A DNA stretch of 60,559 nt from Pacificispira sp002696645 (GTDB lineage Bacteria > Pseudomonadota > Alphaproteobacteria > UBA8366 > Aestuariispiraceae), in the NCBI RefSeq assembly GCF_048892425.1, contig NZ_JBLZHU010000013.1:1-60559 (forward strand). Direction: 5' to 3'. Under the pieces are notes generated by a model, which saw nothing but the letters and a program-made list of their open reading frames with translations, was not told where the DNA came from and searched no databases. Shown in pieces: positions 49,983 through 58,511 of the stretch (the first letter of the stretch is position 1; every line of letters starts with the position of its first letter). A program made the position numbers and the translations under genes.

Positions 49983-50291
49983 TATCTTTGTGTCGACCCA
50001 TCCAGATTGAAGAATCAGGTCTTCGCATTTTCCTGAAATATTCAATAAATAGAGCGATATCGGGCGTTTGTCCTTGACTGCAAATCAGGGCTTTGGCACG
50101 CTCTTTACCGGTTTGGTGGTTGGATAGTTTTTTAAATTAGAAAAATTGAGTAATGGGGCGATATCATCACGGCTGAGACAGCAAGAGCGCCTGTTTTGAC
50201 GCGCTGACTGAAATGCCGCGATATCGATAGGACAAAAATTGGCGCAGGAAGAGGATCATCCGATGCGCCCCAAACAGGTGGGAGTAACTAT
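49983..50291 (+). other. AT-rich region upstream of ihfB
   Basis: About 309 bp lie between the rpsA terminator and ihfB. Sequence around 50120-50160 is AT-rich (TTTTTTAAATTAGAAAAATT) and is where an ihfB promoter or an IHF autoregulatory site would be expected. GTGGGAGTAACT supplies the ribosome-binding site right before the ihfB ATG. No gene or repeat is seen. Confidence 0.45.
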
Positions 50292-50570
50292 ATGACACGG
50301 TCCGATTTAATCGCCCGTATCGCTCAGCGTCGGGGATTGTTTCAACGGGATGTGGAACGGGTTGTGTCGACCGTATTCGACGAGGTGACGCAGGCTCTGG
50401 CCCAGGGTGACCGGGTTGAATTGCGCGGATTTGGCGCTTTTTCCGTAAAGGCGCGTGACTCTCGCACCGGTCGCAATCCCCGCACGGGAGAGGCTGTTTC
50501 CGTCGAGGCGAAGTCGGTGCCTTTCTTTAAGACCGGCAAGCAATTGCGGGAACGCCTGAACGCGGATTGA
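50292..50570 (+). CDS. ihfB: Integration host factor beta subunit
   Basis: A 92-residue HU/IHF DNA-bending protein that works as a heterodimer with IhfA. N-terminal MTRSDLIARIAQRRGLFQRD, the helical VFDEVTQALAQGDRVELRGF, the beta-arm with GAFSVKARDSRTGRNPRTGE containing the intercalating Pro, and SVEAKSVPFFKTGKQLRERL match IhfB. The rpsA-ihfB order is conserved in proteobacteria, which favours IhfB over HU. The LapA-like gene follows 56 bp later. Confidence 0.95.
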   Translation: MTRSDLIARIAQRRGLFQRDVERVVSTVFDEVTQALAQGDRVELRGFGAFSVKARDSRTGRNPRTGEAVSVEAKSVPFFKTGKQLRERLNAD

Positions 50571-50677
50571 TCCGGCTTTCATTCAATCGATCAGGTCTTT
50601 ATCGGTCTTAACCCCCGCGAAGTCATGTGACGGCTAGGGCGGGTATCATGGCGAAGGCCGGAGGAACAGATAGGCGA

Positions 50678-51049
50678 ATGCGACAGATTTCAAAGCTGTT
50701 TGGTCTAATCATCACCGTGCCAATTCTGCTGGTGGCGATTTCTTTCGCTGTTTCCAATACAGATATCATGACGTTGCGGCTGTGGCCTTTTACCACTGAA
50801 GTCACCATGCCCACGGCGTTGGCCTTGTTCATTGTTTTGATTTTCGGATTTCTTATCGGTGCGATCGCGGCCTTTGTTGGCGCGGGTTCCTTGCGCAAAC
50901 GTCTTCGCAACGCTGAATATCGGCTGCGCCAGATGGAAATGGAACAGGCCCGGATCGCCCGTGAAAAAGAAGCCGCTGCGGCGAAGGCTCAGCAGGAAAC
51001 AGTTGCCCTGTCACAGCGCAGTTCGACGCCAGCCTTAGCAGCAGAATAG
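50678..51049 (+). CDS. LapA-domain (DUF1049) inner-membrane protein, 123 aa
   Basis: Two transmembrane helices at about residues 5-25 (LFGLIITVPILLVAISFAVS) and 45-65 (ALALFIVLIFGFLIGAIAAF), then a cytoplasmic coiled coil (LRKRLRNAEYRLRQMEMEQA) and a low-complexity Ala/Gln tail. This is the LapA/DUF1049 architecture; relatives act in lipopolysaccharide regulation with LapB in enterobacteria. Starts at 50627 and 50648 are also in frame; I prefer 50678 because GGAGGA stands upstream and the membrane helix then begins at once. It follows ihfB, as in other proteobacteria. Confidence 0.8.
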   Translation: MRQISKLFGLIITVPILLVAISFAVSNTDIMTLRLWPFTTEVTMPTALALFIVLIFGFLIGAIAAFVGAGSLRKRLRNAEYRLRQMEMEQARIAREKEAAAAKAQQETVALSQRSSTPALAAE

Positions 51050-51216
51050 GCGGCCTGCGGCTGTTTATTGGCCCGTTGGGCCATCCTGATCTCAAAATTG
51101 CCTCAATTTCAGCCTTAAATCTCCCTGGTCGGATGCTCGAATCGTGCGAAATTCGGCGGGATAGGAAGTTCTGCGCTGATTGGGGCTGCAGATTCAATTT
51201 GGGGATACGGACCGGT

Positions 51217-51840
51217 ATGAAAACCGATGGCATGACCGAAGACGAAATCAATCAACGCCACGCCGAAAAGATGGCCAAGAAGAAAGCCGCCCGCGACAAG
51301 ATGCTGGCGGAAAAGACCATCGAAAAGGGCCTTTTGATGGTCCATACCGGCAAGGGCAAAGGCAAGACCACGGCTGCCATGGGCCTTGCTGCGCGCGTTG
51401 TTGGCAATGGTAAAAAGGTCTGTATCGTTCAATTTGTCAAAGGTGTGTGGAACACGGGGGAACGCGAAGTTCTGAAACATTTCCCCGATCTGTGTGTGAT
51501 GAAGGCGATGGGCGAAGGATTCACCTGGGACACGCAAGATCGCGCCCGTGATATTGCGGCGGCGACGGCGGCCTGGGATTTCGCAAAGGAAGCCATGGCG
51601 GACCCCAGTTTCGACATGGTGATCCTGGACGAAATGAACATCGTGTTGCGCTATGATTATCTGGATCTGGCAGAGGTCCTAAACACGCTTCAGGCCCGTC
51701 GTGACATGCTGCATGTCGTCATCACCGGTCGCAACGCCAAGGAAGAGTTGATCGAGATTGCAGACCTGGTCACAGAAATGACGCAGATCAAACATCCCTT
51801 CCGGTCCGGCGTGAAGGCGCAGATCGGGATTGAATTTTAA
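51217..51840 (+). CDS. cobO: Cob(I)yrinic acid a,c-diamide adenosyltransferase
   Basis: Attaches the adenosyl group to cobalt of corrinoids during B12 synthesis or salvage. The 207-residue protein has the P-loop MVHTGKGKGKTTAAMGLAAR, the conserved VQFVKGVWNTGEREVL, WDTQDRARDIAAATAAW, LDEMNIVLRYDYLDLAEVL and VVITGRNAKEELIEIADLV, all CobA/CobO hallmarks. I use the ATG at 51217; a longer frame from 51076 adds 47 residues without family resemblance. A cobalamin riboswitch B12 box is not seen upstream. cobQ lies 760 bp downstream. Confidence 0.93.
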   Translation: MKTDGMTEDEINQRHAEKMAKKKAARDKMLAEKTIEKGLLMVHTGKGKGKTTAAMGLAARVVGNGKKVCIVQFVKGVWNTGEREVLKHFPDLCVMKAMGEGFTWDTQDRARDIAAATAAWDFAKEAMADPSFDMVILDEMNIVLRYDYLDLAEVLNTLQARRDMLHVVITGRNAKEELIEIADLVTEMTQIKHPFRSGVKAQIGIEF

Positions 51841-51885
51841 GCCGCGTCGCCGTCTGGCGCGCGTTTGCAGGAAAGGATTTAATCC

Positions 51886-52587
51886 ATGCGATCCATAGCA
51901 CAGTTCATCGGGACGATTGCGCTGTTTCTGGCCGTCAGTCTGACCTCCACACTTCAAGCCCAGGCACGGGTCGAAGATGCCGAACAACTGGTGGTCAAAT
52001 CAGAATTTACCATCAAGAATATGTGGGATCATCCCGAATTTTCGAAATATGTGCGCCATTATCTGCGCGAATCGAAAGCTGTTGTGGTTATCCCGTCTAT
52101 GTTGAAGGGTGGTTTTTTGATTGGCGGAGAAGGCGGATCGGGGATTCTGATGGCGCGCGGCGCAAATAATGAATGGAGCTATCCGGCCTTCCTGTCGATT
52201 GGGTCTGCCTCTTTCGGGCTGCAATTTGGCGGGCAGTCGTCAGAGATGCTGTTGATCGTGATGACCGGGCGCGGATTGCAAGCCATTCTGGACGATCAGG
52301 TTCAGATCGGCGGCGAAATTTCCGGCGCGATTGGTCCCTATGGCAGTGGCGCGGAAGCGTCCACCACCAGCAACATGGATGCGGATGTCATTGCCTATTC
52401 CATCTCAAAAGGCGCATTTCTTGGCTTTAATGTTGAAGGAACCGCGCTTGTGCCCCGGGAAACCCTGAACCGCGAATATTATGGACAATCCGTAACGCCC
52501 AGTGAAATCGTCTTGAAGGGGGTGGTTGGAAATCCACAGGCGGATCAATTGCGCCAAACCCTGAAGGAATTGATGACCAAACAATAG
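51886..52587 (+). CDS. SYLF-domain (Ysc84) lipid-binding protein, 233 aa
   Basis: An N-terminal signal peptide (about residues 1-28, TIALFLAVSLTSTLQAQA) precedes a SYLF/Ysc84 domain: AVVVIPSMLKGGFLIGGEGG, GILMARGANNEWSYPAFLSI, GSASFGLQFGGQSSEMLLIV, and the characteristic SYSISKGAFLGFNVEGTAL-like tail, here AYSISKGAFLGFNVEGTAL. In eukaryotes the domain binds phosphoinositides; bacterial members are exported and poorly characterised. It lies between cobO and cobQ with 45- and 13-bp gaps on the same strand, so it shares their transcript. Confidence 0.88.
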   Translation: MRSIAQFIGTIALFLAVSLTSTLQAQARVEDAEQLVVKSEFTIKNMWDHPEFSKYVRHYLRESKAVVVIPSMLKGGFLIGGEGGSGILMARGANNEWSYPAFLSIGSASFGLQFGGQSSEMLLIVMTGRGLQAILDDQVQIGGEISGAIGPYGSGAEASTTSNMDADVIAYSISKGAFLGFNVEGTALVPRETLNREYYGQSVTPSEIVLKGVVGNPQADQLRQTLKELMTKQ

Positions 52588-52600
52588 ACAGGGCGGGTTT

Positions 52601-54097
52601 ATGGCGCATGCGCCCCATTGCCCGGCCCTGATGCTTCAGGGCACGGGCTCGGATGTTGGGAAAAGTCTGCTGGTGGCCGGCTTGGCGCGTGCCTATACCC
52701 GTCGTGGGTTGCGCGTCGCCCCGTTTAAACCGCAGAATATGTCAAACAATGCCGCCGTCACCCCGGATGGCGGAGAGATCGGGCGCGCACAGGCACTGCA
52801 AGCCTTGGCCGCCCGACAGCCCTTGTCTGTGCATATGAATCCAATCCTGCTGAAACCCCAATCAGATTATGGATCGCAAATCATTGTGCAGGGGCATGTG
52901 TTTGGCACCGCCAAGGCACGGGATTATTATGGCCTGAAATCCACCTTGCTGCCGAAAGCTTTGGAGAGTTTTGATATCCTGGCCCGGGATGTCGATCTGG
53001 TCCTGGTCGAGGGGGCTGGAAGCCCGGCCGAAATCAATCTGCGCGCCGGTGATATCGCCAACATGGGCTTTGCTGAGGCGGCGGATCTGCCGGTAATCCT
53101 GGTCGCTGACATTGATCGGGGCGGGGTGATCGCCTCTGTGGTTGGCACCTATATGGTGCTGGAACCCTCTGAACAGGCACGGTTGGGGGGGTATCTGATC
53201 AATAAGTTTCGCGGTGATGTTTCCTTATTCGATGATGGGCTGACTGCCATCCAAGGCCGAACTGGATTGCCGTGTTTCGGTGTATTGACCTGGTTTCCTG
53301 ATGCGCATCTGCTGCCTGCAGAAGATGCTGTGGCGATGGATCGGGGGGCGATGGCAACCCAAGGCAATGGTGCCGCCCCAATTAAGATTGCCGTGCCCAG
53401 ACTGGGCCGGATTGCGAATTTTGATGATCTGGACCCTTTGCGTGCAGAACCGGATGTTACCCTGGTCGTCGTGTCGCCGGGTCAGGCCCTGCCGGGGGAT
53501 GCTGACCTGGTGCTGATCCCTGGATCAAAGGCGACAATCGCCGATTTGCAGGATTTTCGGCGCAATGGGTGGGATATCGACCTGTCCGCGCATCTTCGCC
53601 GGGGTGGATCGGTTCTGGGCCTGTGCGCCGGCTATCAGATGCTGGGTCAAAGGATCGCGGATCCCGAAGGCATCGAAGGCCCCCCCGGTACAATCGAAGG
53701 ATTGGGGCATCTGGACGTCGAAACCGTGCTGAAGGGGCCAAAGCGACTGGTTCAGGTGACGGGGGTGGACCTGACGACGGGGGCTGCGATCCGCGGGTAT
53801 GAAATGCATATGGGCAAGACCGAGGGGCCGGGTTGCGCGGTCCCGATGGTCGAAATCGATGGCAAGCCGGACGGGGCCATTGCCGCATCCGGCCAAATCG
53901 CGGGCTGCTATCTGCACGGTATCTTTGCCGATGATACATTCCGCAATGCGTATCTGAACCGGTTCCGCGATGGACGCGTCCAATCCACAGCCTATGATAC
54001 CGTGGTCGAACGAACCCTGGACGGCCTGGCAGATCACATGGAAACCCATTGTGACCTGGACGCCCTGTTAGCCCTTGCACAAAACCGCGTTGTATAG
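52601..54097 (+). CDS. cobQ: Cobyric acid synthase
   Basis: Glutamine-dependent amidation of four peripheral carboxylates of adenosylcobyrinic acid a,c-diamide. The ATP-binding GTGSDVGKSLLVAGLARAYT (about residues 13-32), PFKPQNMSNNAAVTPDGGEI, and DLVLVEGAGSPAEINLRAGD mark the N-terminal domain. The class I glutaminase-type domain has the nucleophile Cys in GSVLGLCAGYQMLGQ and the His in GCYLHGIFADD. The 498-residue length fits CobQ. It is the last gene of the cobO/SYLF/cobQ set and runs toward the convergent Fic gene. Confidence 0.95.
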   Translation: MAHAPHCPALMLQGTGSDVGKSLLVAGLARAYTRRGLRVAPFKPQNMSNNAAVTPDGGEIGRAQALQALAARQPLSVHMNPILLKPQSDYGSQIIVQGHVFGTAKARDYYGLKSTLLPKALESFDILARDVDLVLVEGAGSPAEINLRAGDIANMGFAEAADLPVILVADIDRGGVIASVVGTYMVLEPSEQARLGGYLINKFRGDVSLFDDGLTAIQGRTGLPCFGVLTWFPDAHLLPAEDAVAMDRGAMATQGNGAAPIKIAVPRLGRIANFDDLDPLRAEPDVTLVVVSPGQALPGDADLVLIPGSKATIADLQDFRRNGWDIDLSAHLRRGGSVLGLCAGYQMLGQRIADPEGIEGPPGTIEGLGHLDVETVLKGPKRLVQVTGVDLTTGAAIRGYEMHMGKTEGPGCAVPMVEIDGKPDGAIAASGQIAGCYLHGIFADDTFRNAYLNRFRDGRVQSTAYDTVVERTLDGLADHMETHCDLDALLALAQNRVV

Positions 54098-54132
54098 GTC
54101 TGCCTTTGGTTTGAGCGTGTGTTGATCAGGCG

Positions 54133-55221
54133 TTACGCAGCGGCCTGAATGAACAAGTTGATAAGTCTGGTGTTTACATAATAATTGCTGCGCCCCTGAG
54201 TCACTTTTGTCACAAATTCGGCATCGGCCAGCATATCCAAATATTTTGCCGCGGTTTGGCGCGATACGCCAAGATCGTTTTGTATATATTCGATGCGTGT
54301 ATAGGGGTGTCGAAATAAATTGTTCAGCAAGTCTTGGCTGTAAATCTTGGGCAATTTTTGGCGCAGTGTGTTTTTGTATTCCGCCATCAAATCCCGAATG
54401 CCCGTCATGAGCACAAGAGTGGTCTTTGACGTTTCTGCAACAGCCGTCAGGATGTACAGGATCCATCCTTCCCAGTCGCCAGCATCCCGGACTGCCTGCA
54501 AGCGGGTATAGTATTCCATCTTGGTTTTGGTGATGTGGCGGCTTAAGTAGAGGATCGGTGTGTCCAGCAATCCCATTTTTGTTAAGTACAGCACATTCAG
54601 GATGCGGCCGATCCGGCCATTTCCATCCGGGAAAGGATGTATGCTCTCAAACTGATGATGGATAATCGCCATCCTGATGATCGGGTCCAGTTCCGAAACC
54701 GGTGGATCGTTCACATATTGCTCAAGATTCGCCATGCATCGCTGAACGACATCGAACTCTTGAGGTGGAACATACACGACCCTCCCCGTGACCCCCTCTT
54801 TCAAAGCGGTGCCAGGTACTCTGCGAAATCCGTCCTCTCTGGATTTCAAGATACGAAACATCGCGATTAAGGTATTGTTGGTTATATTGCCGTGCGATGC
54901 GGCAATTTCCTGAAAGCCTACTTTCAACGCCTCACGATATCGCGCGACTTCCTTTGCGGCAGGTGAATCGGGGGAGCCCATAATAGGGTCGGCCTTAAAC
55001 AGGTCATCCTGAGTCGTGACTATATTTTCAACTTCCGAACTGGCCTTTGCTTCTTGCAAGGTCAGCGTGTCGATCAGAATGCCCTGGTTAGGGATTGAGG
55101 CGGCGCGCCCTTTGACTTCAGCAAGATATCGATGTGCCGTCGAAAGCGCTTTCAGAACAGCTTTCGACTCGACATCAATATCCAGGGGAAGTGTGGGTAT
55201 TTCATAGGATTGTTTTAACAT
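54133..55221 (-). CDS. Fic/DOC-family protein with C-terminal winged HTH, 362 aa
   Basis: A Fic AMP-transferase-like protein. The inhibitory motif with the class II pattern S-x-x-x-E-N is near residue 60 (KASSEVENIVTTQD). The Fic core has the active-site loop HPFPDGNGRIGRILN (about residues 197-211), including the catalytic His. The C-terminal 70 residues form a winged HTH (NLFRHPYTRIEYIQNDLGVS, then RQTAAKYLDMLADAEFVTKV). Such proteins AMPylate targets or regulate their own expression. No separate antitoxin gene is seen. A large palindrome covers the sequence directly upstream of its ATG, which suggests autoregulation. Confidence 0.92.
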   Translation of the reverse strand: MLKQSYEIPTLPLDIDVESKAVLKALSTAHRYLAEVKGRAASIPNQGILIDTLTLQEAKASSEVENIVTTQDDLFKADPIMGSPDSPAAKEVARYREALKVGFQEIAASHGNITNNTLIAMFRILKSREDGFRRVPGTALKEGVTGRVVYVPPQEFDVVQRCMANLEQYVNDPPVSELDPIIRMAIIHHQFESIHPFPDGNGRIGRILNVLYLTKMGLLDTPILYLSRHITKTKMEYYTRLQAVRDAGDWEGWILYILTAVAETSKTTLVLMTGIRDLMAEYKNTLRQKLPKIYSQDLLNNLFRHPYTRIEYIQNDLGVSRQTAAKYLDMLADAEFVTKVTQGRSNYYVNTRLINLFIQAAA

Positions 55222-55265
55222 GTTTGCTCGATATGTTAAATAATTCAGAAATTATTAACATATCG
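55216..55265. promoter_or_regulatory. Large palindrome in the promoter of the Fic gene
   Basis: CGATATGTTAAATAATT (55229-55245) and AAATTATTAACATATCG (55249-55265) pair over 16 bases with one bulged base, around a three-base centre. A third TAACAT half-site (55216-55221) overlaps the start codon, so three TAACAT/ATGTTA half-sites are spaced through the promoter and ribosome-binding region. The site is much AT-richer than its neighbours. Confidence 0.65.
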
Positions 55266-55309
55266 ATGCTTCCTGTTAAAGAGTTTCCTGTATTCAGTCT
55301 TGTCGATCT

Positions 55310-56863
55310 TTAGCTCCATTTCGGTTTGAACGGAACCGGGCGAGGGGAGCGGCTGGTGATGTCGTGAGACGTTAAGTCCATATGACTGCGGGTATATTCC
55401 TGTGTCGCGTCGCGTTTGGGCTGCCAGTCCCAACCGGTATGCTGACCGATGCGCAATGCGGCTGACAGGACGCGGCGGCGGTTCTGGCTGTCCAGCACAC
55501 GGGCATGGATATCCGCCGGGTCCCAATGGGCCTGTGCCCGGGCGCGAAAGTCGGCCATGCGCGGGGCCTGTTCGGCAGCATCGGCCAGATTGATTTCTTC
55601 ATTTGGATCAGATGCCAGGTCGAACAATTGATCGGGATCACCGGGACAGCAGATGTATTTCCAGGAGCCATCCCGCAGCATCAGCATCGCCTGACCGGTG
55701 CCTTCCGCGGTATATTCTGCCACCGTGGTGTCGCGCTGTGTCGTGCCATCCACAAACTGCAGCAGGCTGGTTCCATCCAATGGATCGATGGCGTCCGGAA
55801 TGGGCGCGCCGGTGGCTTCATGGGCTAATTGCAGCAGGGTTGGGGTTACGTCCACCTGACTGACCGGATTGGCGATGCTGACACCCTGCCCGGCGCGGCC
55901 TGGCACATGCAGCACCATGGGAATACGGCAGGCCCATTCGCGGAAGGTCATCTTGTACCACAGGCCCCGTTCGCCCAGCATATCTCCATGATCGGAAACC
56001 AGCAGGATCGCGGTATCGTCCGCCTGACCGGTTTCCACCAGCGCGGCGCCCAGCTTGCCCAGCCAGTCATCGACATAGGATACATTGGCCATATAGGCCC
56101 GGCGCGCGCGGCGGATATCAGCATCATCAATATCAACGGCATCCAGTGCAATGGCATGTTCCAGGCGCAGGCTGTGGGGGTCGTTATCAGCAGCATTGGG
56201 GCGGGGCGCGTGCGGCATGGGAATATCCGCATCGTCATACAGATCCCAATAGCTGGGGCGCGCCGCATAGGGATCATGGGGATGAATAAAGCTGGCGACA
56301 TAGCAGAAGGGGCGTTCGTCTTCTGTCCGGGCTGCATCATAAATCGCCCGCAGCGTCGCCGCCCCGACCTCATCATCATAGGCCAATTGATTGGTAATGG
56401 AGGCCGGACCTGCCTGCACCACTGACGACATATTATGATACCACAGGTCAATCCGCTTTTCTGGTGAGCGCCAGTCTGGCACCCAGCCGAAATCCGCCGG
56501 ATACACATCCGTGGTGTGGCGCTCTTCAAAGCCGTGAAGCTGATCTGCCCCCACAAAGTGCATCTTGCCCGCAAGCCCGGTGCGATACCCCATCAGGCGC
56601 AGATAATGGGCGAAGGTCGGCACGGTCGACGGCAAATAGGCCGCATTGTCCCATCCCCCAAAGCGGGAAATATACTGGCCCGTCATAAAGGCATAGCGAC
56701 CAGGTGTGCACAGCGGGCTGTTGCTATAGGCCGCATCGAACCGCACCCCCTGTGCCGCCAGTGCATCCATATGGGGTGTCTTCACCACGGGATTGCCATA
56801 ACATCCCACCATGAAGGGCGTTAGCTGGTCTGCCATGACGATCAGGATATTGCGGGGGGCCAT
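55310..56863 (-). CDS. betC: Choline-sulfatase
   Basis: A 517-residue type I sulfatase of the BetC group, cleaving choline-O-sulfate to choline and sulfate. The formylglycine motif C-T-P-G-R lies in AYSNSPLCTPGRYAFMTGQ (about residues 46-64). N-terminal NILIVMADQLTPFMVGCYGN supplies the metal-binding Asp, and GKMHFVGADQLHGFEER with TDVYPADFGWVPDW is the choline-sulfatase-specific signature region. FIHPHDPYAARPSYWDLYD follows. It lies 72 bp after an MFS transporter gene in the same orientation, which may carry choline sulfate. Cys-type maturation by a formylglycine-generating or anaerobic enzyme is needed. Confidence 0.88.
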   Translation of the reverse strand: MAPRNILIVMADQLTPFMVGCYGNPVVKTPHMDALAAQGVRFDAAYSNSPLCTPGRYAFMTGQYISRFGGWDNAAYLPSTVPTFAHYLRLMGYRTGLAGKMHFVGADQLHGFEERHTTDVYPADFGWVPDWRSPEKRIDLWYHNMSSVVQAGPASITNQLAYDDEVGAATLRAIYDAARTEDERPFCYVASFIHPHDPYAARPSYWDLYDDADIPMPHAPRPNAADNDPHSLRLEHAIALDAVDIDDADIRRARRAYMANVSYVDDWLGKLGAALVETGQADDTAILLVSDHGDMLGERGLWYKMTFREWACRIPMVLHVPGRAGQGVSIANPVSQVDVTPTLLQLAHEATGAPIPDAIDPLDGTSLLQFVDGTTQRDTTVAEYTAEGTGQAMLMLRDGSWKYICCPGDPDQLFDLASDPNEEINLADAAEQAPRMADFRARAQAHWDPADIHARVLDSQNRRRVLSAALRIGQHTGWDWQPKRDATQEYTRSHMDLTSHDITSRSPRPVPFKPKWS

Positions 56864-56935
56864 TGTGATCTCCTGTTGCGAAAGGGTAGTGCTGAGGACC
56901 TACCCTGCTTTTATCTTTATCCAGAGTGTTTCATT

Positions 56936-58162
56936 TCATCGGTCGGCTGAGTGGTCTGGTTGCGTCAATTCTCCGATTCCCTGCGCCCCTACGGCGGCGA
57001 TTGCTGTGGTTGGGCCAGTTTCCAGCGGCGCGGCGCGGCGACTGGTCCTCAGCCAAGCGATGCCAAAGGTGGTCAGCGCAATCCCAGCCATAAAGATCAT
57101 GAATCCCGATGCGCCAAACATGCGGATTGCAGCGGGTCCCAGCAGTGCCCCGATCAGGCTGCCGACATTCAACGCCATGACCAGGGTGCCGCTGGCGGGC
57201 ACAATCTGGTTGGGCTGTAATCGGTCATTGGCATGGGCAACACACAGGGAGTAGATCGGGAATGTCACAGCCGCCATTCCTGCCAGGGCGGCGTAAAGCC
57301 AAATCCCCGTTGGCCCTACAGCCAAGAGCGCAAAGAAGCCAGCCCCAATCAGGGAGGCCCCGGCCACCACCAAGCGGCGATCCATCCGGTCTGATAACCA
57401 GCCGATGGGAAACTGGCATATCGCCCCGCTGAGTGTGACGATAACCAGCAGAGACGCTGCCTGTCCATCTGACATGCCGCGCGCCAGTCCATAGAGGGGA
57501 AGACCGACGAATAAAGCAACCTGGGCCATCCCATTCAGTACTGCGCCGCTGACCGCCATGGGGGATATGCCAATCAGGGTGCGGATCGACAGGCGATCGG
57601 GGGCGCTATACTCCGGGGCTTTGACCCGGGTGATCAGCATCGGTACCAGGCAGATCGATACCAGGATTGAAGTGATCGCGAATAGCAAGCCACCCGATGG
57701 GTCCGGCAGGCCGACCATTGCCACGCCACTGGCCGATCCCCCTGTCTGGACAATGAAATAGATCGACAGAATGGCGGCGCGGTTCTGATTTTGGGCCCGC
57801 GCGTTCAGCCAGCTTTCGGCGATGACATACAGGCCGGTGAAGCAAAACCCCGCCAGAAAGCGCATTGCCGACCAACTGAAAGGGTCCTGGGTCAGCATAT
57901 GGATCAGGGCGGCTGTGGAACACAGGGAGGCGAGCGCGCCAAAGGTTCGGATATGCCCGACCTGCTCAATCAATCGGGGTACAACGACACAGCCAAACAG
58001 AGCCCCTAATGGATAGCAGGCTTGCATTATCCCGATGGTCGTCTGGGAAAATCCCAATTCCGCGCCGCGCAGTGTCAGCAATGTCACCAGCAGCCCGTTG
58101 CTGATCATCAACAGCAACAGCCCCAGGAACAATGTCCAACTTTCCTGCAGCGCGCGGACCAT
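56936..58162 (-). CDS. MFS transporter, YcaD-like, 408 aa
   Basis: Twelve predicted helices in two halves. It begins MVRALQESWTLFLGLLLLMI and shows the inter-helix motif MRFLAGFCFTGLYVIAESWL with a downstream repeat RAAILSIYFIVQTGGSASGV, as in the YcaD subgroup. A cytoplasmic loop follows near residue 195. The C-terminal half contains WLSDRMDRRLVVAGA, the second copy of the cytoplasmic motif. Substrate is unknown; being next to betC suggests an organosulfur or osmolyte solute. I use the ATG at 58162; the frame is open to 58249 without support. Confidence 0.85.
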   Translation of the reverse strand: MVRALQESWTLFLGLLLLMISNGLLVTLLTLRGAELGFSQTTIGIMQACYPLGALFGCVVVPRLIEQVGHIRTFGALASLCSTAALIHMLTQDPFSWSAMRFLAGFCFTGLYVIAESWLNARAQNQNRAAILSIYFIVQTGGSASGVAMVGLPDPSGGLLFAITSILVSICLVPMLITRVKAPEYSAPDRLSIRTLIGISPMAVSGAVLNGMAQVALFVGLPLYGLARGMSDGQAASLLVIVTLSGAICQFPIGWLSDRMDRRLVVAGASLIGAGFFALLAVGPTGIWLYAALAGMAAVTFPIYSLCVAHANDRLQPNQIVPASGTLVMALNVGSLIGALLGPAAIRMFGASGFMIFMAGIALTTFGIAWLRTSRRAAPLETGPTTAIAAVGAQGIGELTQPDHSADR

Positions 58163-58289
58163 ATCTTCGTCTCCACAGACCCTCGACCCGGTGATGGATC
58201 GGATCGACACCCATCCCGTGCCGGTATCACGCCGATGACCGGGCGGCAATCCAGATCAATGAAATGCGAAAATGAAGATAAATAGTATT

Positions 58290-58304
58290 TGCGAATGATT
58301 CGCA
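58290..58304. promoter_or_regulatory. Fur-box-like palindrome
   Basis: TGCGAAT-G-ATTCGCA is a perfect 7-1-7 palindrome, and a related half TGCGAAAATGA lies just upstream at about 58265. This is the shape of Fur operators in many proteobacteria, including alphaproteobacteria. It lies in the divergent region between the MFS gene and two small rightward genes, 46 bp before the nearer start. Confidence 0.65.
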
Positions 58305-58349
58305 TTTGCGGTAACGATGAGGGGTCCTATTTTTGAACGGAGAGGTTAT

Positions 58350-58511
58350 ATGCTTGCCCCGCTGAACAGAGTTCTTCATTGCAAATCCATCGCCGTGTCT
58401 GCCGAGCGGCTGGAGCGTTTCTTTGGCAGTCTTATGATACTACGCGGTCGCCGCCTGCATCGTGGAACCAAGCCCCTGCATCGTTCATGTTTGGAGGTGC
58501 TGGCATGTTGA
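58350..58511 (+). CDS. Small basic protein, 53 aa
   Basis: The frame starts at ATG 58350 with GAGAGG just upstream, reads MLAPLNRVLHCKSIAVSAER onward, and its stop overlaps the start of the next gene by seven bases (ATG at 58505). It contains several Arg and two Cys (LHCKS and near the C-terminus EVLAC) and no signal peptide. I recognise no family. Placement directly behind a Fur-like palindrome and translational coupling to the next gene argue that it is real, possibly a leader peptide or an iron-responsive small protein. Confidence 0.5.
   Translation: MLAPLNRVLHCKSIAVSAERLERFFGSLMILRGRRLHRGTKPLHRSCLEVLAC

Noticed and set aside
51050..51216. Cobalamin riboswitch upstream of cobO
   Set aside because: No B12-box sequence or matching fold could be recognised.
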